Shown here: piece by piece, positions 27,148 to 35,425 of the stretch
Layout: the number at the start of each line of letters is the position of its first letter
Numbering within the stretch: position 1 is the stretch's first letter
Source of the DNA: DASSUC01 sp035649895
GTDB lineage: Bacteria; Actinomycetota; Actinomycetes; Mycobacteriales; Micromonosporaceae
NCBI GenBank assembly: GCA_035649895.1
Contig: DASRIS010000119.1
Coordinates: forward strand, 5,293-69,292
Reading direction: 5' to 3'
DNA: 64,000 nt
Notes under the pieces: model-generated
Databases searched by the model: none
The model's input: the letters and a program-made list of their open reading frames with translations, nothing else
What the model was told of the DNA's origin: nothing
Translations under genes and position numbers: made by a program

Positions 27148-29607
27148 TCAGGCCCGGACTGCCGCTGAGCCCCGGTCGGCTCGGAAGCTGCTGTCGGCGG
27201 CGTCGGCTTCGAACGCGACGCGCAGGAGCTCGGTCATCTGCTCGGCTGGCATCGGCCGCCCGTAGTGGTAGCCCTGCCCGTACCGGCAGCCGAGCGTGAG
27301 CAGCCGCTCCACCTGTTCCGGCTCCTCGACTCCCTCGGCCACGGTCTCCATGCCTAAGGCGGCGGCGAGGGCGATGACCGCCTGGGCCAACGGCGCCACC
27401 ACCGCGCCCGTCAGCTCGCCGGTGAAGGCCTTGTCGATCTTCAGCACGTCGACCGGCATCCGCCGCAGGTAGGCCAGCGAGGAGTAGCCGGTACCGAAGT
27501 CGTCGATGGCCAGGTGAACGCCGAGGCGGACCAGCTCGCCGAGCCGGTCGATGGCCCCCTCATGGTCGTGGCCGAGGCCGCTCTCGGTGATCTCAAGGGT
27601 GAGCCGGTCGGGGCGCAGGCCGCTGTCGCGCAGCGCCCGCGCCACGTCGTCCACGAGGTCCCGCCGGTGCAGGTGGCGGGCGGAAACGTTGACATGTAGC
27701 GACAGCGGCCGCCCGCCGGACGGGTCGACGGGCCATCGGGCCGCCTCGCGGCAGGCCGTGTCAAGGACGAAACGGTCGATCTCAACGACAAGGCCGGTCT
27801 CCTCCGCCAGCGGGATGAAGTCACCCGGCGAGGTGGCCGCCGCGCCCGGGCGCTGCCAGCGCACCAGCGCCTCGGCCCCGTGCACCGAGCCGTCCAGCAG
27901 GTCGACGATCGGCTGGTAGAAGACGGCGAACTCGCCGCGGGCCACCGCGTCGGCCAGCGCGGCCCGCAGCCGGTGACGGCGCACGACCGCGGTGAGCATC
28001 GCTGGTTCGAAGAGCCGCCAGCCGCCCTTGTGCTCTTCCTTGGCCACGTACATGGCGATGTCAGCGTTGCGCAGCAGCTCCGGGACGCCCGGCGCGCCCC
28101 CGGTCGCGGTGGCGATCCCGATGCTGGCCTGGACGTCGACCGACCGGCCGGACACTACGAAGGGTCCACGCAGCGCCGCGATGACCTTCTCCGCGACGGC
28201 GCACGCCCGGTGCTCGGCTCCGTCCCCGCCGAGGACCGTGAGCAGGGCGAACTCGTCTCCACCCAGCCGGCCGAGGAACCCCCGCGCGGGCACCGTGGTC
28301 CGTAGCCGCGCGGCGGCGGTCGCCAGCAGCTGGTCGCCGACCTGGTGGCCCAGGCTGTCATTGACGAACTTGAAGTCGTCCAGATCGATGAAGAGCACCG
28401 CGGCGGTGGAGCCGTCGAGACGGGTCTGCGCGACCGCTTCGGCCACGTGCTCGGTGAACAGCGCCCGGTTGGCCAGGCCGGTGAGCTCGTCGTGGTATGC
28501 CTGGTGCCGCAGCTGGCCGGTAAGTTCGCGGTTGGTCCTCAGGAGCCTGGAGATCTCCCATAAGGAGGCGACCTGGCGGACCAGGACGGCCGCGCACAGC
28601 GCCAGCGCGCCGACCACGACGAACCAGCTCCGGTAGTCGAGGTGCGGCTTGGCCACCCATAGCAGCAGGGAGAGCGTGGCGGCCACAGCACCGTACGGCA
28701 GGACGGCGAACCAGCGGCGCCAGGCCGCTGGCTGGCCATCACCGGCCAACCCGACCCGCCGCTGGATCGCTATGGCGGCGACGCACGAGAGGAAACCGAC
28801 CAGGTGGACCAACGAGCCCACGCGATGAGCCGGGGTTCCGCCTTCGGCATTCAGGATGACCGGCACGGCGACGCAGCTCGTGCCGAAGAGGAACCCGGCG
28901 GCGGTCGGCCGGCTCATGACGTTGGCACCGGCCATCATGATGCGCAGGATGACGAAGCCGAGGATGAGGACCAGCGCCGGCAGCACCACCCGGTCAGCAA
29001 GCTCGGCCCATCCGCTCGTTGGCCGCCACCGCCGGCTGACGAGGAAGTACCACACGAATGTCGCGCTGCCGAGCAGCACAGTAGCCACGTCAAGCGACAT
29101 CCGCAGCCGCTCGCCAGCGCTGCGGACCGCCGTCGGGAACACCACCAGCGCAACGACGGTGAACACCGCGGCGGCCGGATAGAACAGCGTCCTGCCGGCG
29201 TCACGCGCGGACGCCAGTCCGAACACCAGCGCCGTCAGGTCGACCAGCATCCCGGCCATGTAGGTGAACATCGCAGCCGACAGGACCCGCCAGAACCGCT
29301 TGGCGGCCGGCCGGAGCCGCGGATCGAACCCGATCCGTAGCTCACCGACGGCCATCAGGCCGGCATACACCGGCGCCACCACCGCGAGCCCGACCCGTTG
29401 GCCGCTGGCCGGACCGACCACGAACCAGGCCAGCGCGGCGACGCCGAACACCAGCCCGAATGTCATCAGACGATCCGTGCCTGCCAGCCGCGCGCAGCGT
29501 GCGACCACTCCCACCGCACCAGCGCCTGGTGCTCCCACCCCCGCAGACTCCGCTCGTCGGGTTCGACAACTGCGACGTGCCTCCGGCAAGATAGCGAACA
29601 GGCTCAC
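27148..29607 (-). CDS. Membrane GGDEF-EAL cyclic-di-GMP enzyme
   Basis: This 819 aa protein has an N-terminal membrane region (about eight helices, residues 45-330), a GGDEF domain (about 365-530, with intact RLGGDEF near residue 451) and an EAL domain (about 555-800, with EALVRW near 579, DDFGTGYSSL near 702 and KIDKAF). Both catalytic signatures look intact, so it could make and degrade cyclic-di-GMP. In actinomycetes this messenger controls development and antibiotic output. It is a single gene with no partner in an operon. A GTG at 29607 is the start; an ATG after about 47 residues is an alternative. Confidence 0.92.
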   Translation of the reverse strand: MSLFAILPEARRSCRTRRAESAGVGAPGAGAVGVVARCARLAGTDRLMTFGLVFGVAALAWFVVGPASGQRVGLAVVAPVYAGLMAVGELRIGFDPRLRPAAKRFWRVLSAAMFTYMAGMLVDLTALVFGLASARDAGRTLFYPAAAVFTVVALVVFPTAVRSAGERLRMSLDVATVLLGSATFVWYFLVSRRWRPTSGWAELADRVVLPALVLILGFVILRIMMAGANVMSRPTAAGFLFGTSCVAVPVILNAEGGTPAHRVGSLVHLVGFLSCVAAIAIQRRVGLAGDGQPAAWRRWFAVLPYGAVAATLSLLLWVAKPHLDYRSWFVVVGALALCAAVLVRQVASLWEISRLLRTNRELTGQLRHQAYHDELTGLANRALFTEHVAEAVAQTRLDGSTAAVLFIDLDDFKFVNDSLGHQVGDQLLATAAARLRTTVPARGFLGRLGGDEFALLTVLGGDGAEHRACAVAEKVIAALRGPFVVSGRSVDVQASIGIATATGGAPGVPELLRNADIAMYVAKEEHKGGWRLFEPAMLTAVVRRHRLRAALADAVARGEFAVFYQPIVDLLDGSVHGAEALVRWQRPGAAATSPGDFIPLAEETGLVVEIDRFVLDTACREAARWPVDPSGGRPLSLHVNVSARHLHRRDLVDDVARALRDSGLRPDRLTLEITESGLGHDHEGAIDRLGELVRLGVHLAIDDFGTGYSSLAYLRRMPVDVLKIDKAFTGELTGAVVAPLAQAVIALAAALGMETVAEGVEEPEQVERLLTLGCRYGQGYHYGRPMPAEQMTELLRVAFEADAADSSFRADRGSAAVRA

Positions 29608-29733
29608 CAGTGGGGAGCCCTCGCCTGGTTGCTGACCGTCGCCGACCCGGCCGGAAAACAGCTACATGCAGGGGATAACGCCGTGCGCTCCGAGCGCCCC
29701 AGGATGGTCAGCTGGCGGGCCTACGCTGGGGCC

Positions 29734-30069
29734 ATGAAGGTGCCGCTGCTGCATGGACCTGCACCGGAGGAGGGACCGGCGCAGCGCTACGGTCCGGTCG
29801 ACACGGTAGCGGTGCTCTCCGATGTGCACGCGAACCTCCCGGCGCTCACCGCGGTCCTGGCGCAGGTCGAGCAGGTCGGTCCAGACCTCGTCGTGCTCTG
29901 TGGCGACCTGACCTGGGGACCGGAGCCCCGCTACGACGTGGCGGAGGCGATCGCCCGCGCCCGGGCGGTGGGCGACCCGAGCGCCGACACCGTGGCGACG
30001 CTGCTCACCGCACCGCCGTCGCCGGCCGAAGTGACCGCACGCGCGGAAGAACGGGTGTTCTCCGACTGA
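29734..30069 (+). pseudogene. Internally deleted calcineurin-like phosphoesterase
   Basis: The 111 aa frame starts with the metallophosphoesterase motifs AVLSDVHANLPAL and VVLCGDLTWGPEP, but the GNHD and GHTH metal-binding segments are missing. The last 40 residues look like the C-terminal tail of the same family (SPAEVTARAEERVF). Full-length relatives are about 240 aa, so about 120 central residues appear to be deleted. The frame is open across the join, so this is a clean deletion rather than a frameshift. An enzyme activity is unlikely because half of the metal ligands are lost. Confidence 0.6.
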
Positions 30070-30215
30070 CCTGCGTGTACTGGCGTCACCCCATCACGGG
30101 TAGCCGCAGGAGGGAGCCCGGTCCGGCGCTGAGCTGGAATGCGCCCGACGGGTCGGCGGTCGCCTCCGGCGACCTGTCGCGCTCACCGTCGATGCCTTAC
30201 CTCTGGCGGGATGCG

Positions 30216-30860
30216 CTACTCGTCGCGGTCGCGCGCGGCGCCGAACCGCAGCGCGACGTAGTGCTGCTGCGCCATCCGGCGCATCGCGGCCAGGGCGATG
30301 TCGAACAGCACCGCACGCACGACCGCCCCGGCTCTGCCCCCACGCGTCCTGTCGGGTGGCAGCAGGTCCAGCTCCTGCGCTGCGATGCGCTCCGCGGTCT
30401 CGGCGTACGGCAGGAAGAAGTCGATGCCGCAGGCGCAGCCGAGCCGCTCCAGCGCCGCCACGACATGCGCGAGCCGTACCCGGCTGGGGGAGTCCTCCGC
30501 CACCTGCCAGCCCAGCGCCGCGATGAAACGGGTTACCTCGGCACCGGCCTGGTCCAGTCCGTCCGCCTCGGTCGTGGCTGGCTCCGGCGGGACCAGCGCC
30601 CGGTTGATGACCTCGTACAGGTCACGCATCGGCAGTTCCTCGTTCTCCACCGCCGCCAGTACCTCACGGACGACAGAGAGCTCGAACTGCCCGATGTTGG
30701 CGAGCGCCCGGATCAGGCGCAACCTGCGAACGTGGGCCTCGCTGTACTCGGCCTGGTTGCGACCGGTCGGTCGCCCAGCAGGGAGAAGCCGCTCACGCAG
30801 GTAGAACTTGATGGTGGCAACTGGTACGCCGGTCTGCTTGCTGAGGTCCGAAATTCGCAT
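30216..30860 (-). CDS. MerR-family transcriptional regulator
   Basis: This 214 aa protein opens with a MerR helix-turn-helix (MRISDLSKQTGVPVATIKFYLRE, only partly quoted elsewhere), followed by the wing (GRNQAEYSEAHVRRLRLI) and a coiled dimer helix. The C-terminal 130 residues form a helical sensor domain with two adjacent Cys in GCACG that could bind a thiol-reactive ligand or metal. The ATG at 30860 is chosen because the family N-terminus begins exactly there. A promoter with the long spacer typical of MerR targets lies upstream (30936-30965), so autoregulation is likely. It may also control neighbouring genes. Confidence 0.88.
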   Translation of the reverse strand: MRISDLSKQTGVPVATIKFYLRERLLPAGRPTGRNQAEYSEAHVRRLRLIRALANIGQFELSVVREVLAAVENEELPMRDLYEVINRALVPPEPATTEADGLDQAGAEVTRFIAALGWQVAEDSPSRVRLAHVVAALERLGCACGIDFFLPYAETAERIAAQELDLLPPDRTRGGRAGAVVRAVLFDIALAAMRRMAQQHYVALRFGAARDRDE

Positions 30861-30935
30861 TGAGTCCCCCGCTGCGGCCAGCCAGGCGGGCAGCGTGTCA
30901 CGCATGGGTGGGCCGACACGCGACACCCGGTCGAC

Positions 30936-30965
30936 GACATATTTATGACAGCCAGAACGTGTCAA
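30936..30965 (-). promoter_or_regulatory. MerR-type promoter with dyad in the spacer
   Basis: On the minus strand a perfect TTGACA is separated from TATGTC by 18 bases. The dyad TGACA-N9-TGTCA (30946-30964) lies within this spacer. Long spacers with a dyad between -35 and -10 are the hallmark of MerR-controlled promoters. The element lies about 75 bases upstream of the MerR gene at 30860 and overlaps the end of the AraC gene. Confidence 0.5.
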
Positions 30966-31858
30966 GCGGCGTTGGCGCGCAGTGGAGCGGGTCTGGTCCG
31001 GGCGTACGATCGCTTGGCCGCACCTGGTCCGACAAGAGCGGCTGCCGGCGGGACCGCGGTGGCAACCGACGACGGACCGGCCGGCTCGGCTTGGTCAGCA
31101 CCGGACAGCGCCAGCTTGCGGACGTCGAGTAGGGCCAGCAGCACCGGCGGGTCCAGGACGCGCACCGGTTCGAGGACGAGGTCGGCACTGATCGCGCTGT
31201 CCCGGTGGACAACGAGCAGCCCGCGAGAAGCCACCGAGACGGTCTGTGCAGCGCTGTCCGGTTCGCCCAAGGGCGCCTGCGGATCGCAGGTCACCGACTG
31301 GGCCAGCAGGTACCACATGCCCACCGGTACGTCCTTGAAGCTGAAGTGACTGGCTTGCGGCAGTACCGCGCACCGCACCGGTCGGCCCTGTGGGATCCGC
31401 TCGGGGAACAGCCCGACGAATATCATCCCCGGTTGCGCGCCGTGGGCAAACCGGATCCAACCGGAGACCCGGCTGCTGGACGCCTGGCCGCGCCATATGC
31501 ACGGGTCGGTCGAGATGTGGGGGGCGAACCCGGCCATGCGGCGGTACGTCGTCGGGGACATGCCGACGCTGCGGCTGAACCGCGAGCTGAACGTGCCGAC
31601 GCTGTGGTACCCGACGCAGATGCTGATGTCGGCCACCGTCAAGGAGGTGGACGTGAGCAGGTGCTTGGCCCGCTGTAGCCGTAGCGCGGACAGGAAACGC
31701 CCGGGCGAGACGCCGGTAGCCCGCTGAAAGATCCTGGTGAAGTGGAACTTGCTGAACATCGCGGCCCGGGCCAAGTCGTCGACGGTGAGCGGCTCGCCGA
31801 GGTTCTCCTGCATGGCCTTGATGGCCCGGGTGACGGCTAGCTCAATAGGGTCCCCCAT
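30962..31858 (-). CDS. AraC-family transcriptional regulator
   Basis: This 298 aa protein has its AraC DNA-binding domain at the N-terminus (about residues 10-110), with two helix-turn-helix units; the second includes ICVGYHSVGTFSSRFSR and GMSPTTYRR. The C-terminal 180 residues are a separate domain of unknown ligand. N-terminal DNA-binding AraC proteins of this layout are found in actinomycetes. It lies directly upstream of the MerR gene on the same strand. The region upstream of it is unusually AT-rich and carries several dyads. Confidence 0.85.
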   Translation of the reverse strand: MGDPIELAVTRAIKAMQENLGEPLTVDDLARAAMFSKFHFTRIFQRATGVSPGRFLSALRLQRAKHLLTSTSLTVADISICVGYHSVGTFSSRFSRSVGMSPTTYRRMAGFAPHISTDPCIWRGQASSSRVSGWIRFAHGAQPGMIFVGLFPERIPQGRPVRCAVLPQASHFSFKDVPVGMWYLLAQSVTCDPQAPLGEPDSAAQTVSVASRGLLVVHRDSAISADLVLEPVRVLDPPVLLALLDVRKLALSGADQAEPAGPSSVATAVPPAAALVGPGAAKRSYARTRPAPLRANAA

Positions 31859-32632
31859 GTCTCCTCCGGTGTGCTCGATATGCCGAACCCGCCAAGGGGC
31901 GGCCAGCTCCGCGCAGCATTCATCCGCTCCCGATTAGCCCGGTAACAGCTGCGGCATTCCGCGCGGACGGCCAGAGAATCGGCTGCCGCTGCGTTGTTGG
32001 CCCCATTGCGGAACAAGGTGGCGGCCACCGGTGGCATTTCCCTGGGGCCCAGTACCCCGATTCGGGGATACCTTCACGTCTAGCTTTCAGGTTAGCTGAT
32101 GGACGTGGTGTTAGCAACAGCTAATCATTGAAAAGCATGGTAAGTAATCAAGATGTAGATCGATATTAGTTGACGTTGGTGGATATGTAGAATCATAGTA
32201 GATAGTGGCGTCCATCACTATTAGATACCAAGACTCGCCACTTTCTTCTGGGGACTGACCGCATTCCGCTCGATTCTCTGCACCGCCGATATGGCCTCGG
32301 CTTCGCAACCACGCCGTAGTGGGCCCCAGCGCGAACGCGCCAAGATTATGGCGATCTAGGGCTAGATCGTTGGCCGGCATCCTTTGTGCTGGTTGGTCCC
32401 GGTTCAGCACTCGCTACGGTCGGCTCCTGCCCATTGTGGAGACGTTCGGCGACGCCAAGCCACTTCCAGCATGCGGACCGTGGACGCCGCGCCAGCCGGC
32501 GCATCTCGGCACGCGCAGAGAAGACACCAGTTCGCCGATGTCCGCATGCTGAGGACTGCCCCTGAGCGATGGACGGCCGCAGTGACACCGCCGGCGTGAT
32601 CCGGTCAGCCCGCCGTACGAGAGGAGACATGA
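31859..32632. other. AT-rich intergenic island with dyads
   Basis: No gene is supported in this 774 bp stretch between the divergent AraC gene and the DinB-like gene. From about 32085 to 32260 the base composition is clearly AT-rich compared with the rest of the window, and it holds several inverted repeats: TTAGCTG/CAGCTAA (32092-32098 with 32118-32124) and the competing hairpins listed separately. GTTAGC occurs twice, 19 bases apart (32091 and 32110). This may be a regulatory region or foreign DNA. Confidence 0.5.
32202..32242. repeat. Two mutually exclusive hairpins
   Basis: ATAGTG (32202-32207) pairs with CACTAT (32216-32221). AGTGGCG (32204-32210) pairs with CGCCACT (32236-32242). The two stems share bases, so only one can form at a time, as in an attenuator. 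No ligand or leader peptide is identified. The downstream gene in the plus direction starts about 390 bases away. Confidence 0.4.
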
Positions 32633-33481
32633 ATGGTACCGCAGCAGCACGTGGTCGCAGACCTCCACGCCGACGGCAACGAGGTCGACCATCTGGTCGA
32701 GAACCTCGACGAGACACAGTGGCGAATGGACACTCCCGCCGAGGGGTGGACGATCGCCCACCAGATCGCCCATCTGGCGGCGACATTCCGCCTGGCCAGT
32801 CTCGCCGCCACGGACCCGGCCGGGTTCGAGGCGCTCACCGCCCGCCTCAGCTCGGACTTCAGCGCCAACGTGAGCACGGCCCAGGCAGAGTACCTCGGCG
32901 ACACCCCACCGGTCCTGCTGAGCCGGTGGCGGGCCGAGCGGGCGAGCGCGGAGAAGGCCCTCGCCGCCGTCCCGGCGGACCAGCTCGTGCCGTGGCTGGT
33001 CCGGCCATTGCCCGCCTCGGTGCTCGCAGCCGCCGGGATGATGGAGCTCTTCGGTCATGGCCAGGACATCGCAGACGCGCTCCAGATACGCCGGCGCTAC
33101 ACGGACCGGGTCCGACACGTCGTCGAGTTCGCGTTCCGCACGTGGGACTTCGGGTACCAGGCACGCGGTCTCACCACACCGGACGTCCAGTTCCGGTACG
33201 AGCTCACCGCGCCGTCCGGCGCGCAGTGGCGGCACGGCCCGCCAGACGCCGAGCAGCGCATCACCGGTTCCGCCGTCGACCTCTGCCTGCTCACCACGCG
33301 CCGTCGGCACCGCGACGACCTCGACCTGGTCGCCACCGGCGCGGAGGCGGACCGATGGCTGGACATCGCCCAGGCGTACCGTGGCCCGGCCGGGTCCGGC
33401 CGCCAACCCGGCATCTCACAGGGTCTCAGTAGGCGCCAGCGGGTCGAGGTAGGCGGCGCGGATCACCACGCCCAACGCTGA
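32633..33481 (+). CDS. DinB-like metal-binding protein (TIGR03084 type)
   Basis: This 282 aa protein belongs to the mycothiol-dependent maleylpyruvate isomerase/DinB superfamily. The N-terminal four-helix bundle has the His triad: WTIAHQIAHLAA (two His) and LFGHGQDI (third His) bind a metal. The C-terminal half (about 150-250) is a small alpha/beta domain as in the TIGR03084 family. The ATG at 32633 has GAGAGGAG 6-7 bases upstream; a closer ATG at 32629 is out of frame. Such proteins often handle thiol adducts or detoxification, so a role in protecting the producer is possible. The tail after residue 265 is low-complexity. Confidence 0.75.
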   Translation: MVPQQHVVADLHADGNEVDHLVENLDETQWRMDTPAEGWTIAHQIAHLAATFRLASLAATDPAGFEALTARLSSDFSANVSTAQAEYLGDTPPVLLSRWRAERASAEKALAAVPADQLVPWLVRPLPASVLAAAGMMELFGHGQDIADALQIRRRYTDRVRHVVEFAFRTWDFGYQARGLTTPDVQFRYELTAPSGAQWRHGPPDAEQRITGSAVDLCLLTTRRRHRDDLDLVATGAEADRWLDIAQAYRGPAGSGRQPGISQGLSRRQRVEVGGADHHAQR

Positions 33482-33789
33482 CCTGGCCAGCTCGTGCCCG
33501 GTCTCATCGCCCGGCCGACACCCGCTGTTGGCCGGGCGGCCGGCGTCAGTCGCGTGGTCATCGGCTACGCCACCGGGACACAGCCACCCGCAGGCTACGC
33601 ACCGTCGCATGGAGGGCTGTCCCGTCTCGCCGGCCCAGGACCAGCGCAGCGGCCATCCCGGTACGCCGTCCATACCAGCGCAGAGGCCGTCCGGTACGCC
33701 GGTCCCGAACCAGCGCACCGGAAGCGACCCTCGAGACGATGGCAACCCGCCCGCGACCCGGTGCCCGGGCAGACAGGGACCAGTCGGGC
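33482..33789. other. Intergenic region between convergent genes
   Basis: No gene is supported in this 308 bp stretch, which separates the 3' ends of the DinB-like gene (+) and the SgcJ-like gene (-). It contains the imperfect tandem repeat at 33640-33718. No rho-independent terminator with a T-run is evident. Confidence 0.5.
33640..33718. repeat. Imperfect 34-35 bp tandem repeat, about 2.3 copies
   Basis: ACCAGCGCA begins at 33640, 33674 and 33709, each followed by a similar GGCC and CCGGTACGCC segment in the first two copies. The third copy is partial. The function is unknown; it may be a relic of slippage. Confidence 0.6.
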
Positions 33790-34212
33790 TTACTCGCGCG
33801 GGCTGTTCTGGTACGCGGCCAGCAGCCACCGCCCGTCGCGCTCGGCCAGGAGCCAGCTGGCCCGGATGGCCTGCCCGGCGCTGACCTCCCGCTGTCCAGG
33901 CGCCAGCACCCCACCGACCGTGAGCAGCAGCGCCACGTCCTCGGCGAGGTACCGGAAGTCGAGCGGCTCGCCGGTGACCTGGGTGCCCCGGTACGGGCCG
34001 GCGAAGCCGGCGGCCATGAAGTCCCGGATCTGGTCGCGACCCTTGCGGTACTGGCCGGGCAGGATCATCGTGGCGTCCTCGGTGAACGCCGCCGCGAACG
34101 CCTCTGCGTCGTGGTCCGCCCAGGCGGTGACGATCCGCCGCATGATGTCGAGGGCCTCCGTCGGCGGCGACGCGGTGACGGCCGGCTGGCTCGGCGCGCT
34201 ACTTGTGGTCAT
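33790..34212 (-). CDS. SgcJ/EcaC-family NTF2-like protein
   Basis: This 140 aa protein has the NTF2-like fold of the SgcJ/EcaC family that is common in enediyne clusters. It shows AWADHDAEAFAAAFTEDATM early, then GRDQIRDFM, and ends WLLAAYQNSP. The cone-shaped pocket of this fold binds small hydrophobic molecules. In enediyne pathways its exact reaction is still unclear; it is thought to act on the polyene or early core intermediates. The ATG at 34212 has AAGGGAG upstream. It is the last gene of the large minus-strand enediyne operon. Confidence 0.85.
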   Translation of the reverse strand: MTTSSAPSQPAVTASPPTEALDIMRRIVTAWADHDAEAFAAAFTEDATMILPGQYRKGRDQIRDFMAAGFAGPYRGTQVTGEPLDFRYLAEDVALLLTVGGVLAPGQREVSAGQAIRASWLLAERDGRWLLAAYQNSPRE

Positions 34213-34226
34213 GTCGGCTCTCCCTT

Positions 34227-35399
34227 TCAGAGGTACTGCGTGTTGGGCTCCAGGCCGCACAGCACCCGGCCGTACAGCTCGCTGTTGGTGTTCGGGTGCA
34301 TCAGGGCGTGCAGGTTCACCGCTTGGATGTCCCGGGCGATCCGCTGGATCGGCACGTCCTGGTAGATGGACGAGCCGCCGCTGGCGGTGGCGAGAAGGTC
34401 AACCGCCTCCTTGCCCAGCCGGCAGGCCGAGCCCAGGTCCCCCCGGGCGCGTACCCGCTCCAGCAGGCTCCACTCCTCGCCGGTGGCGCACTTGGCGTCC
34501 ACAGTGTCCGACAGCCGGTAGGCGTGGAAGGCCGCCTCGTCGACCTTCATCGTCGCGTCGGCCACCTGGTGGTGGGTCAGCGGGGCGGTGCGCTGGCTGT
34601 CGTACGAGGTGTAGGTGATCTTCCGGTCGGGCAGCCGGTCCAGGAACGCGTGCAGCCCAGCCTGGGCCAGACCTAGCGCGTTACCCACGGCGGACACGGA
34701 CGCGACCGGCAGCAGCGGCGCCCGGTACATCGGCTCGGCCGCGTCGGGCCGCCCCGCCAGGACCACGTGCAGTGGCAGGACCCGACGCGCCGGCACGAAC
34801 ACGTCCTTGGCGACCGTGCTGATACTGCCGGTCCCCCGCAGGCCCGAGGTATGCCAGTCATCGACGAGCTGCAGGTCGGACACTGGTACCAGGGCGACGA
34901 TGGGGTACGGCTCGCCCCCCGCGCCGACCAGCACCGCGATGATCTCCTGCCAATGGCTGTGCCAGGCACCGGTCATGAAGCCCCACTCGCCGTTGACCAC
35001 CACGCCGTCCTCGGCCGGCATGGCGATGGCACTGGGGCTCAGCGTCCCGCACACCCGGACGTCCGGCGTGGCAAAGACCTCGTCCTGTACCTCGGCCGGG
35101 AACATCCCGACCATCCAGGTGGGAATCCAGTAGACGGAGGCGGTCCAGGCGGTCGCGCCGTCTGCGCGGGCCAGCTCAGCGGCCACGTCGACGAGGGTCC
35201 GGGTGTCGGACTCGTAGCCACCGTACCGGCGGGGCACGCGCATCTTGAACACGCCCACGTCGGCCAGCGCCCCGATGACCTCGTCCGGCAACCGGCGGTT
35301 GTCCTCCGCCCAGGCCCCGTGCTTGCGCAGGACCGGCGCCATCTCGGCGATCCTGCGGACCAGCTCGTCCGGTGTAGGTGTGTTGGTGGTCAACGCCAT
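34227..35399 (-). CDS. Acyl-CoA dehydrogenase-like flavin monooxygenase (group D)
   Basis: This 390 aa protein has the acyl-CoA dehydrogenase fold of the HsaA/HpaB-like flavin-dependent hydroxylases. It has GAWAEDNRRLPDEVI near the N-terminus, RADGATAWTASVY, GEWGFMTGAWHS and a C-terminal helical bundle with GGSSIYQDVPIQR. The catalytic Glu of true acyl-CoA dehydrogenases is not evident, which favours a monooxygenase. Such enzymes need free reduced flavin, and the flavin reductase at 38095-38622 in the same operon is a natural partner. It should hydroxylate an aromatic or polyene intermediate. Its gene is 14 bp upstream of the SgcJ-like gene. Confidence 0.82.
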   Translation of the reverse strand: MALTTNTPTPDELVRRIAEMAPVLRKHGAWAEDNRRLPDEVIGALADVGVFKMRVPRRYGGYESDTRTLVDVAAELARADGATAWTASVYWIPTWMVGMFPAEVQDEVFATPDVRVCGTLSPSAIAMPAEDGVVVNGEWGFMTGAWHSHWQEIIAVLVGAGGEPYPIVALVPVSDLQLVDDWHTSGLRGTGSISTVAKDVFVPARRVLPLHVVLAGRPDAAEPMYRAPLLPVASVSAVGNALGLAQAGLHAFLDRLPDRKITYTSYDSQRTAPLTHHQVADATMKVDEAAFHAYRLSDTVDAKCATGEEWSLLERVRARGDLGSACRLGKEAVDLLATASGGSSIYQDVPIQRIARDIQAVNLHALMHPNTNSELYGRVLCGLEPNTQYL

Positions 35400-35425
35400 C
35401 TCCTTCCTCAGAGCATCGAGACCTG

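Noticed and set aside
30867..30965. N-terminal extension of the MerR protein
   Set aside because: The family begins at MRISDLSK (30860) and the putative promoter lies within the extension.
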